Origin: Fidelibacterota bacterium
GTDB lineage: Bacteria; Fidelibacterota; Marinisomatia; Marinisomatales; TCS55
Assembly (NCBI GenBank): GCA_004124385.1
Contig: SCKN01000001.1
Span: forward strand, 182,606-246,605
Length of the DNA stretch: 64,000 nucleotides
Direction: 5' to 3'
This document shows positions 45,497-54,063 of the stretch, piece after piece. The translations under genes were made by a program, and so were the position numbers. The stretch's first letter is position 1. Every line of letters begins with the position of its first letter. The notes below the pieces were generated by a model. The model was not told the origin of the DNA and did no database searches. It saw only the letters and a list, made by a program, of their open reading frames with translations.

Positions 45497-45538
45497 GTTT
45501 AAATTTATTAAACTTTAGGGTATAAACTTGGTACGATT

Positions 45539-45829
45539 ATGAATTTATATAATGAAATAGAAAAACGACTCCATGAGCAGTTAGACATCGATCAGATGGA
45601 TATTAAAGATGATACGGGACGTCACATTCATCACAAGAACTTTGATGGTGGAGCTCATTTGAGCGCAGTTATCATTTCATCCAGTTTTGAAGGATTAAAT
45701 TTATTAGAGCGTCATAAAAAAGTATATGAAGCATTACATGATATGATTAAACGTGAAATTCATGCATTTAGTATGAAAACATATACACTGGAGGAATGGA
45801 ATAATTTGAAAGGAAATTCAGATAGATAA
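45539..45829 (+). CDS. BolA-family protein
   Basis: 96 residues with the BolA/IbaG layout: helix, GGAHLSAVIISSSFEGL, the turn LLERHKKVYEAL, and the late EIHAFSMKTYTLEEW. BolA proteins partner with monothiol glutaredoxins in iron-sulfur and iron homeostasis. No glutaredoxin gene is adjacent. Confidence 0.9.
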   Translation: MNLYNEIEKRLHEQLDIDQMDIKDDTGRHIHHKNFDGGAHLSAVIISSSFEGLNLLERHKKVYEALHDMIKREIHAFSMKTYTLEEWNNLKGNSDR

Positions 45830-45839
45830 TCAACCAGAA

Positions 45840-46217
45840 ATGACACCGCTAGAAGCCGTAACGCATTTATTTGTATGTCTCATTTTAGCTGATGGGAGAA
45901 TGGATTTCGAAGAACGGGAAGCCTGGGCCGACGCAATTACAGAATTATTCCCTAATCATACAGAAGGGCGAGCCGTAGACTTTATGCAAGACGCATCCCG
46001 AACGATTTTGATGATGGACAGTTTCGGCAGACGAAATTATGCTGTCGGACTTTGTTCTATGATTAAAGCACACTTTTCTCATGATGATCTGCAAAATAAA
46101 TTTGGTCCAAAGGTGGCCAGTTTAGTAGAAGCCGATGGTATGGTTTTTTCTTCAGAAAAAGAAATGGTGGAGGATATAGAAAAAGAACTGGGGATTAAAA
46201 TAACGTTGGAGGATTAG
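45840..46217 (+). CDS. TerB-like protein
   Basis: 125 residues, all helical. The N-terminus (AVTHLFVCLILADGRMDFEE) and the later ASLVEADGMVFSSEKEM show the repeated acidic turn (DG.(D/F)..E) of TerB/DUF533-like metal-binding bundles. It starts 10 bases after the BolA gene. Function in this group is unknown; no ter operon is present. Confidence 0.7.
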   Translation: MTPLEAVTHLFVCLILADGRMDFEEREAWADAITELFPNHTEGRAVDFMQDASRTILMMDSFGRRNYAVGLCSMIKAHFSHDDLQNKFGPKVASLVEADGMVFSSEKEMVEDIEKELGIKITLED

Positions 46218-46771
46218 TGTTCTTTTTCGTCCTCCGGTTTCCAGTCAGCATAATTGGGCTCCGGTGGCATCCCCATGAATATATCAGTGAAATCTTCCTC
46301 TAACGACCCAACAGGTGATTCAATAATTCTACCTATTTCTTTGCCTTTATTATAAAATATAATCGTGGGAACATGATGAATATTCTTTCCTTTTTGCTCA
46401 CCGTTCGGACTCACTCTATCTCGATCCACGCTTACAATCTTTAAATTTTTATCGTTGAATTGAATTTGATCTAATATTTTATACATCCTAGGCACTTCCC
46501 TGCGGCTGTCTCCGCACCACGTACCCATAAAACATTCAATCTTAATTTCGTCTTCAACAGTCGATATTAACTCAAGCGTTTCTTCATCTATTACATAAGA
46601 TTCATATTCTTCTTTAAACCATTCCTTGAACTCTTTTCGCTGTTCATAATCACTGCGTTGGCTCAAACCAATTAACATGGGATTATCTTTTTTAGAGTCA
46701 TTGATTATTTGAGGCGATTGCGCTGAAATGACGGTTAATAAAATGATTAATAAGTAAATACGTTTTTTCAT
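46214..46771 (-). CDS. Secreted thioredoxin-like protein
   Basis: About 185 residues with a signal peptide (MKKRIYLLIILLTVISAQS). The thioredoxin-fold part has the active-site-like motif MGTWCGDSRREVPRMY, where CGDS replaces the two-cysteine CxxC, followed by the cis-proline region HHVPTIIFYNKGKE. A single cysteine suggests a role other than disulfide exchange. The ATG at 46771 fits a signal sequence; the frame extends slightly upstream into the SRAP gene. Confidence 0.8.
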   Translation of the reverse strand: MKKRIYLLIILLTVISAQSPQIINDSKKDNPMLIGLSQRSDYEQRKEFKEWFKEEYESYVIDEETLELISTVEDEIKIECFMGTWCGDSRREVPRMYKILDQIQFNDKNLKIVSVDRDRVSPNGEQKGKNIHHVPTIIFYNKGKEIGRIIESPVGSLEEDFTDIFMGMPPEPNYADWKPEDEKEH

Positions 46772-46775
46772 ATGA

Positions 46776-47447
46776 TTAAAATATGGTTTGTTGAGCAATA
46801 TTTAAGATAGAAATATCATTATTCTTTGGTGAATTTACACGAGAGGACACTGGATAGGCATTCATTTCTTTTTCGTCGTATGGTTTAAGTAAATGTAACA
46901 CTTCTTCCAGTGGCTCATCGGAAATCCAAACACGTTCGTTTTCGGGAGTCAGCATGACGGGCATTCGTTTATGGATAGGTTTCATCAATCCATTGGGTTC
47001 AGTGGTAATAATGGTAAATGTTCGTACGTCTCTCCCGTTCGGTGCGCTCCATGATTCCCATAAACCGGCAAATGTAAACAGGCTTTCATCTGCTAATGTG
47101 ATGCGATAGGGCTGTTTTTCGCCACCAGAGCGCTGCCATTCATAAAATCCGTCTGTTATTACCAAACAACGTCTTTTTTCCGCTGCATCACGAAATGAGG
47201 GCTTTTCTGCAATGGTCTCCCCTCGGGCATTGATGAGTTTATTGCCAATTTTTTCATCTTTTGCCCAATGAGGTATCAATCCCCATTTGTGGAATGATGC
47301 CTGTTCCGGCGCTGTGTTCGTTATTATCGGTAAAGTCTGTGATGGCGCAGCATTGTATGTTTTGGAGAACATGGCCGGATCGATGTGGATCTCGAACCGT
47401 TCTGCAATCTCCTCTTTGTCTTTGGTGAGTGTAAAACGCCCGCACAT
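46776..47447 (-). CDS. SRAP-family protein (YedK/HMCES-like abasic-site DNA binder)
   Basis: 223 residues starting MCGRFTL, where Cys2 becomes the catalytic N-terminal residue that crosslinks to abasic sites. Other active-site marks are INARGET (Asn), ITDGFYEWQ (Glu) and IHKRMPVML (His). The protein shields abasic sites in single-stranded DNA. It lies 158 bases from umuC, in line with the SOS association of the family. Confidence 0.95.
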   Translation of the reverse strand: MCGRFTLTKDKEEIAERFEIHIDPAMFSKTYNAAPSQTLPIITNTAPEQASFHKWGLIPHWAKDEKIGNKLINARGETIAEKPSFRDAAEKRRCLVITDGFYEWQRSGGEKQPYRITLADESLFTFAGLWESWSAPNGRDVRTFTIITTEPNGLMKPIHKRMPVMLTPENERVWISDEPLEEVLHLLKPYDEKEMNAYPVSSRVNSPKNNDISILNIAQQTIF

Positions 47448-47457
47448 ACTGAAATTT

Positions 47458-47496
47458 ATGTCATTCTGAAGGAGTGAAACGACTGAAGAATCTCAA
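47458..47496 (+). repeat. Half-copy of a short dispersed repeat
   Basis: The stretch beginning atgtcattctgaaggag and ending gaagaatctcaa recurs at 49361-49399 with mostly matching sequence. Here it is a single arm between the SRAP gene and the GC-rich palindrome. Confidence 0.65.
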
Positions 47497-47511
47497 GCAT
47501 TATTTTTTAAA

Positions 47512-47597
47512 AGTCCCCCTTATCAAAGAGGGTACGGGGGATGTATATTTATGAATTTTAATATATCCCCCTAAATCCCCCTTTAGAAAGGGGGACT
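47512..47597. repeat. 86-bp palindromic MITE-like element
   Basis: The ends agtccccctt and aaggggact are inverted repeats, and the whole element folds into an imperfect hairpin with two further G-runs (gtacgggggat versus atatatccccctaaat). Ends, size and lack of coding match short non-autonomous mobile or REP-like sequences. It lies just past the end of umuC and could also terminate transcription. Confidence 0.65.
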
Positions 47598-47605
47598 AAT
47601 TGTTT

Positions 47606-48868
47606 TCAAACAGCAATGGTCATGAAATCCGCCCAGCGGGTGGTGTAGCACGGGGATAGCCGTTCCTGACGGAGTGTCCAGCGGCGGGTAAATCCCTGTT
47701 CTGCCACACGCAATACGTCTCGTCCTTCCCGGTCATTCACCTTGTCCATGGCAGTCATGAGGCGCATGTGGCGGTCCTCGTCCGTGGAATGAAATACATT
47801 ATACTGGATCGTATTCGACGGCACCAATCCGCTGACGATAACACCGGCTTTTTTATACTGGTACCCTTTCCTATAAATGGACTCCAATCCCCTTAACGCC
47901 GATTGGACGATGGTCAGTGTACTGTTAGACGCCACCGGCAGACGCACCAGCCGGACATTCTTATATTGCGGTAAATCCGGGCGAAATGGATTGGTATGGA
48001 GAAAAACGTTCACTAGGTTGGTGCAAGAATTTTGTGTACGGAGTTTTTCGGCACAGCGGGTGGCATACATGGAGACGGCCTGTTTGAGTTCATCCAATTC
48101 CGTTACCATGGTTCCAAAAGAACGGGACGTACAAATTTCTTTTTTCTTTTGAGGATTATGTTCCATGGGAATACACGGTTCCCCTTTCAATTCTTTTTGC
48201 AAACGGAGTCCCACCACTGTCATATTCTCCTTCACCCAACCTTCCGGCATGCGCCGTAAGTCCCAAGCCGTATTGATGCCCCAGGACCGCAGAAAAAGAG
48301 CATACCTCCGCCCTACACCCCAAAGCTTTTCCACAGGCAATTTTTTCAGGCAATATTCGATTGTTTCCTCTTTTTCCAAAACACAGACACCGGAATTGTC
48401 CGGGAGGCGCTTGGCGATATGATTGGCTACTTTGGCTAATGTTTTTGTCGGCGCCACACCAATAGACACGGGAATGCCCGTCCACTGTTTCACTGTTTTT
48501 CGCAGTTGGGAACCGAATCGATCAAGGCCATCGGCCGTGAGTCCGCTGCAATCCAGAAATGCTTCATCAATGGAATAGATCTCCATGGCGGCGCTGTGCT
48601 GGGCCAGGGTGCGCATGACCCGTTGGGACATATCGCCGTAGAGGGCGAAATTGGAGGAAAAGACGGCCACGTTGTGTTTGGCGTAGACATCCTCCTTCTT
48701 AAATGCCGGCTCGCCCATGGCAATGCCCAATGCCTTGGCTTCGTTGGACCGGGCAATGACACAGCCGTCGTTATTGGACAAGACCACAATGGGACGCCTC
48801 TCCAGCCGGGGATCAAAGACCCGCTCGCAGGAGGCGTAAAAATTATTGCAGTCAACGAGGGCGAACAT
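47606..48868 (-). CDS. umuC: Y-family DNA polymerase V catalytic subunit UmuC
   Basis: 420 residues. Y-family palm motifs are present: [16 protein letters not shown] with the first catalytic Asp, [12 protein letters not shown] with the Asp-Glu pair, and the helix-hairpin-helix region [19 protein letters not shown]. It copies past DNA lesions as part of Pol V. The start is three bases after the umuD stop. By eye this gene is richer in G and C than its neighbours, which hints at acquisition from elsewhere. Confidence 0.96.
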   Translation of the reverse strand: MFALVDCNNFYASCERVFDPRLERRPIVVLSNNDGCVIARSNEAKALGIAMGEPAFKKEDVYAKHNVAVFSSNFALYGDMSQRVMRTLAQHSAAMEIYSIDEAFLDCSGLTADGLDRFGSQLRKTVKQWTGIPVSIGVAPTKTLAKVANHIAKRLPDNSGVCVLEKEETIEYCLKKLPVEKLWGVGRRYALFLRSWGINTAWDLRRMPEGWVKENMTVVGLRLQKELKGEPCIPMEHNPQKKKEICTSRSFGTMVTELDELKQAVSMYATRCAEKLRTQNSCTNLVNVFLHTNPFRPDLPQYKNVRLVRLPVASNSTLTIVQSALRGLESIYRKGYQYKKAGVIVSGLVPSNTIQYNVFHSTDEDRHMRLMTAMDKVNDREGRDVLRVAEQGFTRRWTLRQERLSPCYTTRWADFMTIAV

Positions 48869-48870
48869 GG

Positions 48871-49332
48871 TTATTTCGGCTTATGGACCACGTATGTTAC
48901 CACGCCCCACACTTGAAAATCCATATTATCATTAATCTTGATAGGTTTGTAATCCGGATTATCGGGCAAGAGGTATAATTCGCCGCCTTTTTTTCGTATT
49001 CGTTTTACTGTGAAATCACCATCAATAACGCCCAGAACAATACTATTACTGCGGGGTTCTTCAGCACGATCCACAATAAGCAAGTCTCCATTGCGAATGC
49101 CGGCACCTTCCATGGAATTGCCTTTCACGCGTACGTAGAACGTGGCCGCGGGATGCTTAATAAGGAATTCGTTAAGGTCGATGGGCAAATCAAGATAATC
49201 ATCTGCAGGCGAAGGAAATCCAGCGCTGACACCGGATTCAAAAAGGGGAATTTTTAGGTCTGTTGAAGTTTCTGCTGAATAGAATTCCAATTCATCTGAT
49301 TCTGAAATCTTGTTTAAGCGTATATCATCCAT
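48871..49332 (-). CDS. umuD: UmuD-like autoproteolytic subunit of Pol V
   Basis: About 153 residues of the LexA/S24 family. The cleavage-site region [11 protein letters not shown] holds an Ala-Gly bond near residue 27. The catalytic serine is in [11 protein letters not shown] and the lysine in [11 protein letters not shown]. RecA-stimulated self-cleavage gives the active UmuD'. The ATG at 49332 fits the usual length; an upstream start at 49380 would add unrelated residues. No LexA-type operator was recognised upstream; a palindromic repeat lies there instead. Confidence 0.95.
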   Translation of the reverse strand: MDDIRLNKISESDELEFYSAETSTDLKIPLFESGVSAGFPSPADDYLDLPIDLNEFLIKHPAATFYVRVKGNSMEGAGIRNGDLLIVDRAEEPRSNSIVLGVIDGDFTVKRIRKKGGELYLLPDNPDYKPIKINDNMDFQVWGVVTYVVHKPK

Positions 49333-49360
49333 AGACAATATTACGCAGGAATACATTATG

Positions 49361-49468
49361 ATGTCATTCTGAAGGAGCATAGCGACAGAAGAATCTCAAG
49401 TTTTATTAATTTAATAACTATGTTTGAGATTCTTCTCCTCCCAATTATCGGAAGGAATCAGAATGGCA
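49361..49468. repeat. Dispersed repeat with inverted arms upstream of umuD
   Basis: A left arm (gtcattctgaaggag to agaatctcaa) and a right arm that reads back as tgccattctgattcc to gaagaatctcaaa form an imperfect inverted repeat of about 108 bp. The left arm is shared with 47458-47496. Such AGAATCTC-bearing palindromes resemble small non-autonomous elements. Confidence 0.6.
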
Positions 49469-49474
49469 AAAGTG

Positions 49475-49669
49475 TTAACTTTTAGTGAAGAGCCGCAGTC
49501 CACTGAAGGACATGAAGCCGGTCAACAATGCAGCAATAATGCGGAAACTCTGGGGCAACGTATGACTACCGATAACAAAATCATGATTTCCCAAAAGTGT
49601 CGATAGATGCACGATACAGACAACACCAAATACAGAGCCGGAAACAAGGCTGTAGGTTTTTAAATTCAT
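49475..49669 (-). CDS. Small two-helix membrane protein
   Basis: 64 residues with two hydrophobic helices (YSLVSGSVFGVVCIVHLSTL and FRIIAALLTGFMSFSGLRLF). The pattern YSLxSGxxF-xxHL followed by IGSHxxP matches a family of ~65-residue integral membrane proteins I recall from many genomes. Function unknown. It sits between the umuD-side repeat and a terminator. Confidence 0.65.
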   Translation of the reverse strand: MNLKTYSLVSGSVFGVVCIVHLSTLLGNHDFVIGSHTLPQSFRIIAALLTGFMSFSGLRLFTKS

Positions 49670-49696
49670 GGTGTATGTTATTCTCTTTTGGAGAAA

Positions 49697-49727
49697 TAAA
49701 AAAGCCCCGTAAATGCGGGGCTTTTTC
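49697..49727. terminator. Bidirectional intrinsic terminator
   Basis: A stem agccccgt/gcggggct flanked by A and T runs on both sides. It follows the secreted-protein gene ending at 49744 and would stop that transcript. Confidence 0.85.
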
Positions 49728-49743
49728 TAATGAATATGATCTT

Positions 49744-50493
49744 TTATTCCATTTGTGTGCTTAAATCGGGACGGAAAGTTACAATCTCATTATCAACCCA
49801 TTTTATGGTAGCGTAAACTTTATCAAACATACTACTTGCTTCATCTTCACCATATTTTTTAGCCATAGCTTCATAAACATCTGTACTGAATGGCTCCATA
49901 TCTTTCCAGCCCTCCATATATGAGTCAATAGAAATAACTGGAATATATCCGCCGCTCTCTTTTATAAAGACTCCATAATTATAAGAATCACCCGTTTCCT
50001 CCAAAGCAGGCTTTAACTTGGCCATGAATTCGATAAAATCTTTTTGTCCACCAGCTCTAATATGATAGAGGTTAACATTTGCTTTATTAACCTCTTTTTC
50101 ATTAGATATTGAAATATCCGGTAAAGACCGCCAAAATTCATTTGGACCAACTTTTTCTGTATAAGCTATTACATATTTCTCCCAGTGCGTATCATCTCCG
50201 GGGTTCACGACTCTGGTATCAAAGTCCTCCCATGAATGTGCCGTGGAATGGTAAAAATATTGACCGACCCTTTTTCCAGTTTCCACTGACCATACCATTA
50301 TTTGCCAGCCGTCAGCCGGGTGGTGTTTTACCATATGATCAGCAAGGCCTCTTTCCAGCTGTTTCACTTTACCAGCTTTTGGCTCTATATACATACCCCT
50401 GAAGATATTCTTTGCCGCAGGGTCATCTTGGGCAAATACACTGGCTATATTGATGACAAAAACTGCCAGCAATGTGACTCGAATCATGCTCAT
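49744..50493 (-). CDS. Secreted protein of unknown function
   Basis: 249 residues with a cleaved signal peptide (LLAVFVINIASVFAQDD). The mature part has two similar alpha/beta halves (NIFRGMYIEPKAGKVKQLER; NVNLYHIRAGGQKDFIEFMA), which suggests a duplicated dimeric alpha-beta barrel like antibiotic-monooxygenase-type domains. That fold idea is inference. It has its own terminator and a good AGGAG site. Confidence 0.65.
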   Translation of the reverse strand: MSMIRVTLLAVFVINIASVFAQDDPAAKNIFRGMYIEPKAGKVKQLERGLADHMVKHHPADGWQIMVWSVETGKRVGQYFYHSTAHSWEDFDTRVVNPGDDTHWEKYVIAYTEKVGPNEFWRSLPDISISNEKEVNKANVNLYHIRAGGQKDFIEFMAKLKPALEETGDSYNYGVFIKESGGYIPVISIDSYMEGWKDMEPFSTDVYEAMAKKYGEDEASSMFDKVYATIKWVDNEIVTFRPDLSTQME

Positions 50494-50522
50494 GTTTTAC
50501 TCCTTCTTATTTTAAACATAAA

Positions 50523-50539
50523 GCGGAGCAAGGCTCCGC
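50523..50539 (-). terminator. Probable intrinsic terminator after the 132-residue lipoprotein gene
   Basis: Stem gcggagc/gctccgc with a 3-base loop, followed on the minus strand by TTTATGTTT. It lies 100 bases past the stop at 50639 and just before the next gene's start region. Confidence 0.5.
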
Positions 50540-50638
50540 ATGGATGAAATTTAGGGGGGCGTAAAGATGATTTCCTATAAAAAATGCTTCTTTGCTTAAA
50601 TCCTATTCCTTTTGGCGATTGTTAGTCAGCCAATTAAT

Positions 50639-51037
50639 CTACTTTTCTGCACTAAAAGTGCCATGATTCATACTACCTGCGAAACCAGAGTATACCCAAT
50701 TGCCAGTTATTTTATTTCCATCAATAGTACCATCTAGATGAACATTATTGTCAGCCCATTCCGGATTTAGATTAATCCATAATTGGTTATTCTCAACTGT
50801 TCCTATATATTCCCCTTCCCCAGTTTGAGGACCTATGTTTTCTGGACTACCGACTACATTAAAATCCCATGCACCAGAAATTGAGCTGGAATCAACATAT
50901 TCAAAAAATAATGAACCTTCAATAATTTGTACACCAAGTGTGTCATACCCTGAATATTGATACATGTTTTCGGATTCCTGCTTATCATCACAAGAGAAGA
51001 CAAACAAAAGTGGTAATATGAACCAGAGGTGTTTCAT
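50639..51037 (-). CDS. Small secreted lipoprotein
   Basis: 132 residues with a lipobox (LLFVFSC) followed by acidic residues. The mature part looks all-beta (GSLFFEYVDSSSISGAWDF, NQLWINLNPEWADNNVHL, KITGNWVYSGFAG), like a lipocalin-type or calycin-like small barrel. Function unknown. It ends two bases before its upstream partner lipoprotein gene starts counting from 51039. Confidence 0.65.
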   Translation of the reverse strand: MKHLWFILPLLFVFSCDDKQESENMYQYSGYDTLGVQIIEGSLFFEYVDSSSISGAWDFNVVGSPENIGPQTGEGEYIGTVENNQLWINLNPEWADNNVHLDGTIDGNKITGNWVYSGFAGSMNHGTFSAEK

Positions 51038-51038
51038 T

Positions 51039-51443
51039 TTACTTCTCCTCTATTACATATATGGCTATCCCTTTTCCAAATTTTTCGGTGTACGATGACG
51101 AACTGGCATTACCATTTTTATCTATTCTAAATGACTGATGGATTTTGTTTTCTGTGCCTACCATCACAACACCATTAGCACCCAATTGTGCGGCTTCAAT
51201 TTTTAAACGCTCTATGACTTTATTCATTTTACTTTGCCAAGTAAAAAGAATTGCAGGGTCTTTAAATGCAAAATTACTTCCTGCATCAATCAATGCAATT
51301 TTTTCATATTCTTCAGGATAGTCTAAATATATTTTCACTTGAGATGGAGATACTGGTGCTCTTGTTTCACCTACAATTATATGGGAAACAGGATGACATC
51401 CAACCAAAATCATAACTATTAGTAAAACAATTGATTTTCTCAT
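51039..51443 (-). CDS. Lipoprotein related to DUF4156/RcsF-type proteins
   Basis: 134 residues with lipobox VMILVGC. The segment YEKIALIDAGSNF then RLKIEAAQLGANGVVMVGTE matches small outer-membrane lipoproteins of the RcsF/DUF4156/YbjQ-like fold. It has GAGGAGG before the ATG and a promoter about 75 bases upstream. Role unknown; envelope-stress sensing is one option. Confidence 0.7.
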   Translation of the reverse strand: MRKSIVLLIVMILVGCHPVSHIIVGETRAPVSPSQVKIYLDYPEEYEKIALIDAGSNFAFKDPAILFTWQSKMNKVIERLKIEAAQLGANGVVMVGTENKIHQSFRIDKNGNASSSSYTEKFGKGIAIYVIEEK

Positions 51444-51512
51444 TTCAACCTCCTCGCTTAAACCAAATCCATACTAACAGGTTGAATTTCTGGGTGTTTC
51501 TCTAATGCCCAA

Positions 51513-51541
51513 CTCATAAAGTTGGTTATAATTAATGTCAA
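51513..51541 (-). promoter_or_regulatory. Sigma-70-like promoter for the two lipoprotein genes
   Basis: On the minus strand TTGACA (51541-51536) is 17 bases from TATGAG (51518-51513). The rest of 51444-51799 is AT-rich without a credible gene; it contains two direct copies of tgtgtccttc at 51681 and 51696, 15 bases apart. Confidence 0.5.
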
Positions 51542-51799
51542 AATATTATGTATATATAAAAATTTCATAAAGGAATGTAAGGACTATTACATCAAGATAT
51601 GAGATTTGGAGAAAAATTTTAAGAGGCGGTTACCAAACCAAGTTCACATCTTCCTTGGTGTATGGGAGGGGTGTACTATATGTGTCCTTCTAAAGTGTGT
51701 CCTTCAAACGGATATATTTGATTATTCCTGACAAAGCCTGATCAAATGAAATGGTAATTATTTACCTTCGGCTATTGTCAAGAAACTATTATTTTAAAG

Positions 51800-51890
51800 C
51801 GGAGAGGGAGAGATTCGAACTCTCGAACCAGATTATCTCCGGTTACTCACTTAGCAGGCGAGCGCCTTCAGCCAGCTCGGCCACCTCTCC
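51800..51890 (-). tRNA. tRNA-Ser (anticodon GCT)
   Basis: A minus-strand class II tRNA. The acceptor GGAGAGG pairs with CCTCTCC, the anticodon stem CTCGC/GTGAG holds CTGCTAA (GCT), and there is a long variable arm typical of serine. The discriminator is G, and CCA is not encoded. Confidence 0.93.
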
Positions 51891-51938
51891 AAATGATTTT
51901 ATTTGTTATGTTTAACGGCGATGAAATTAATTCAAGCA

Positions 51939-53033
51939 TTAGGCACGGACAAACTGTTTCCCGCTCAATTGTATCACCGCTCCTTTTAATTCCATTCCTA
52001 ATAATAATGTAAGTGTTTTCGTCAAGGTAACGCCAGACGTAGACACAATATCATCAATATGTAACGGTTGATGGTTTAGATGATTTAAAAGTGTTCGTTC
52101 ATCATCTGATAAATGGAGATTTATTGTTTCCTGCATTGGTTGATGTGGATTAAACATGCGCCGTTGAATTTGTTCTATTATTTGTTTACCCCGCTCCAAA
52201 GGAAATGCGCCATTTCGAATTAATCTGTTTGTACCCTTACTTTGAGGGTCTGTTGCCCGACCCGGCACTGCAAATACATCACGATTTTGATCAATAGCAC
52301 TAAACGCAGTAAGAATAGCACCGCTTTTATGTCCTGCTTCAATTACAACAGTAGCGTGAGACAAACCACTGATGACTCGGTTACGCTGTGGAAAATTAGT
52401 TCCATCAGGTTTTGTACCCAATTTGAATTCTGAAATAACTGTTCCTTTCTCACATATATCCCGATATAAATTTCTGTTTTCTGCTGGATAAATGACATCG
52501 ATACCGCTGCCCAATACAGCTATAGTTCGACATTGATTTCTGACAGTTTCCTTATGAGAAATGGTATCAATACCTCTCGCTAATCCGCTTACGACTGTTA
52601 TACGGGCATTGTTCAACACTTTCGCAATAGATTTTGCCATGCTGCTGCCGTATGGTGTGAATTTTCGTGTACCTACAATTGCGACTGTATCTTCTTTCTT
52701 TTTAAGCGGTTGTCCTTTTGTATATAAAATAACAGGCGGATCGTAGATCTTCTTCAGCAGCAAGGGATATTCATCATCCCAGATTGTGTAAATTTTTACA
52801 TTAATCTTTTCAGCATTTTCAAGCTGCTCATTCCCAAATCCAAAATCCTTATATTTCATGATATTATCAGCAAGGCCGATATTTATACCGGATCGTTGAC
52901 ACAGCTCTTTTTTCGAAGCATTAAAAACAGCATCTCCATTTTCAAAATGAGTCAAAAGATTGCGCACTCTTTGCGGCCCCAGTTTAGGCACATTCAAAAG
53001 GTTAATTAATTGTATTAAACTATTCTGATTCAT
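51939..53033 (-). CDS. dprA: DNA processing protein DprA
   Basis: 364 residues. An N-terminal SAM-like helical part (LLNVPKLGPQRVRNLLTHF), the Rossmann-type core (TVVSGLARGIDTISHKE, GSGIDVIYPAENRNLY, FPQRNRVISGLSHATVVIEA) and a C-terminal winged-helix domain. DprA loads RecA on incoming single-stranded DNA during transformation. Its start lies inside the end of obgE. The window also holds a ComEA-like gene. Confidence 0.95.
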   Translation of the reverse strand: MNQNSLIQLINLLNVPKLGPQRVRNLLTHFENGDAVFNASKKELCQRSGINIGLADNIMKYKDFGFGNEQLENAEKINVKIYTIWDDEYPLLLKKIYDPPVILYTKGQPLKKKEDTVAIVGTRKFTPYGSSMAKSIAKVLNNARITVVSGLARGIDTISHKETVRNQCRTIAVLGSGIDVIYPAENRNLYRDICEKGTVISEFKLGTKPDGTNFPQRNRVISGLSHATVVIEAGHKSGAILTAFSAIDQNRDVFAVPGRATDPQSKGTNRLIRNGAFPLERGKQIIEQIQRRMFNPHQPMQETINLHLSDDERTLLNHLNHQPLHIDDIVSTSGVTLTKTLTLLLGMELKGAVIQLSGKQFVRA

Positions 53034-53994
53034 GGAGCAATTCTGTAATGCGTGATATTAATTGATTTATCCCGCTATTTGTCACAGATGATATATCAAG
53101 ATATTTTTCAAACGATTTCCAGTTCTTTTCATTTTCTTCATTCAATAAATCTGTTTTTGTCCTGATAACCAATTGCGGTTTTTTATCCATATCGGGATTG
53201 TACGTTTTTAGTTCAGATGACAATGTTTCATAAACTGATTGTGGGTCTTCTTCAGTACACTCAATCATATATAACAAAACCTGTGTTCGTTCCACATGTT
53301 TTAAAAACTGATGCCCCAATCCTTTTCCTGCAGCTGCACCTTCTATTAGACCAGGGATATCTGCCATAACAAAGGATTTGTAATCGCCATATTTTACAAT
53401 TCCCAGATTAGGTACGAGTGTTGTGAAAGGATAATCAGCAATTTTAGGTCGAGCGGCAGACACGACTGATAGTAATGTCGATTTTCCTGCATTGGGCAAA
53501 CCGACTAGTCCCACATCTGCCAATACTTTTAATTCTAGAGCATACGTATTGACTTGTCCTTCAATTCCTGACTGGGCATAGCGAGGAGTTTGACGCGTGG
53601 CCGTTTTGAAGTGGGCGTTTCCCCTGCCACCTTTTCCACCCTTCAATGCAATAAACTGCTCTTTATCTTCAACCAAATCCGCAACCACATTCTCTGATTC
53701 AATTTCTTTAACAGCGGTTCCTAAAGGAACACGGATAATTGCATCTTCACCATTTTTACCCGTTCTATTATTGGTAGATCCTTGTTGGCCATCTCCAGCT
53801 GAATACGTTTTTTTATAACGAATGTCCTGAAGAGTATGAAGTTGATTATCGGCAATAAATATAACATCGCCACCTTTTCCACCATCTCCCCCATTCGGAC
53901 CTCCTTTGGGAATATATTTCTCCCGCCGAAAAGTAACAGCTCCATGACCGCCTTTGCCGGAAATGCATTTGATGACTGTAAAATCGATAAACAT
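53020..53994 (-). CDS. obgE: Obg/CgtA GTPase
   Basis: 324 residues. The glycine-rich Obg fold (VKCISGKGGHGAVTFRREK, PKGGPNGGDGGKGGDVIF) precedes the G domain (GLVGLPNAGKSTLLSVVSAA, FVMADIPGLIEGAAAGKGLG, RTKTDLL). There is no C-terminal OCT domain, which is normal in many phyla. It acts in 50S ribosome assembly and stress control. Confidence 0.96.
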   Translation of the reverse strand: MFIDFTVIKCISGKGGHGAVTFRREKYIPKGGPNGGDGGKGGDVIFIADNQLHTLQDIRYKKTYSAGDGQQGSTNNRTGKNGEDAIIRVPLGTAVKEIESENVVADLVEDKEQFIALKGGKGGRGNAHFKTATRQTPRYAQSGIEGQVNTYALELKVLADVGLVGLPNAGKSTLLSVVSAARPKIADYPFTTLVPNLGIVKYGDYKSFVMADIPGLIEGAAAGKGLGHQFLKHVERTQVLLYMIECTEEDPQSVYETLSSELKTYNPDMDKKPQLVIRTKTDLLNEENEKNWKSFEKYLDISSVTNSGINQLISRITELLHESE

Positions 53995-54012
53995 AATCTA
54001 AAAATTTAAACC

Positions 54013-54042
54013 AAAAAAGGTGCGAACTAGGCGCACCTTTTA
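54013..54042 (-). terminator. Intrinsic terminator after icd
   Basis: Stem ggtgcg/cgcacc with A and T runs on both sides, between icd and obgE. It works in either direction but most likely ends the icd transcript. Confidence 0.8.
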
Positions 54043-54063
54043 TTCCTTAATGTGAAAAATTAA

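Noticed and set aside
48490..48855. Second minus-strand frame inside umuC
   Set aside because: It is a by-product of the GC-rich umuC sequence; umuC motifs are complete in the main frame.
49333..49474. Possible LexA/SOS box upstream of umuD
   Set aside because: No CTGT-N8-ACAG or GAAC-N4-GTTC type site was seen; the palindrome present is the dispersed repeat.
51681..51705. Direct repeat tgtgtccttc as a CRISPR-like array
   Set aside because: Only two 10-base copies with a 5-base spacer; no array structure and no cas genes in the window.
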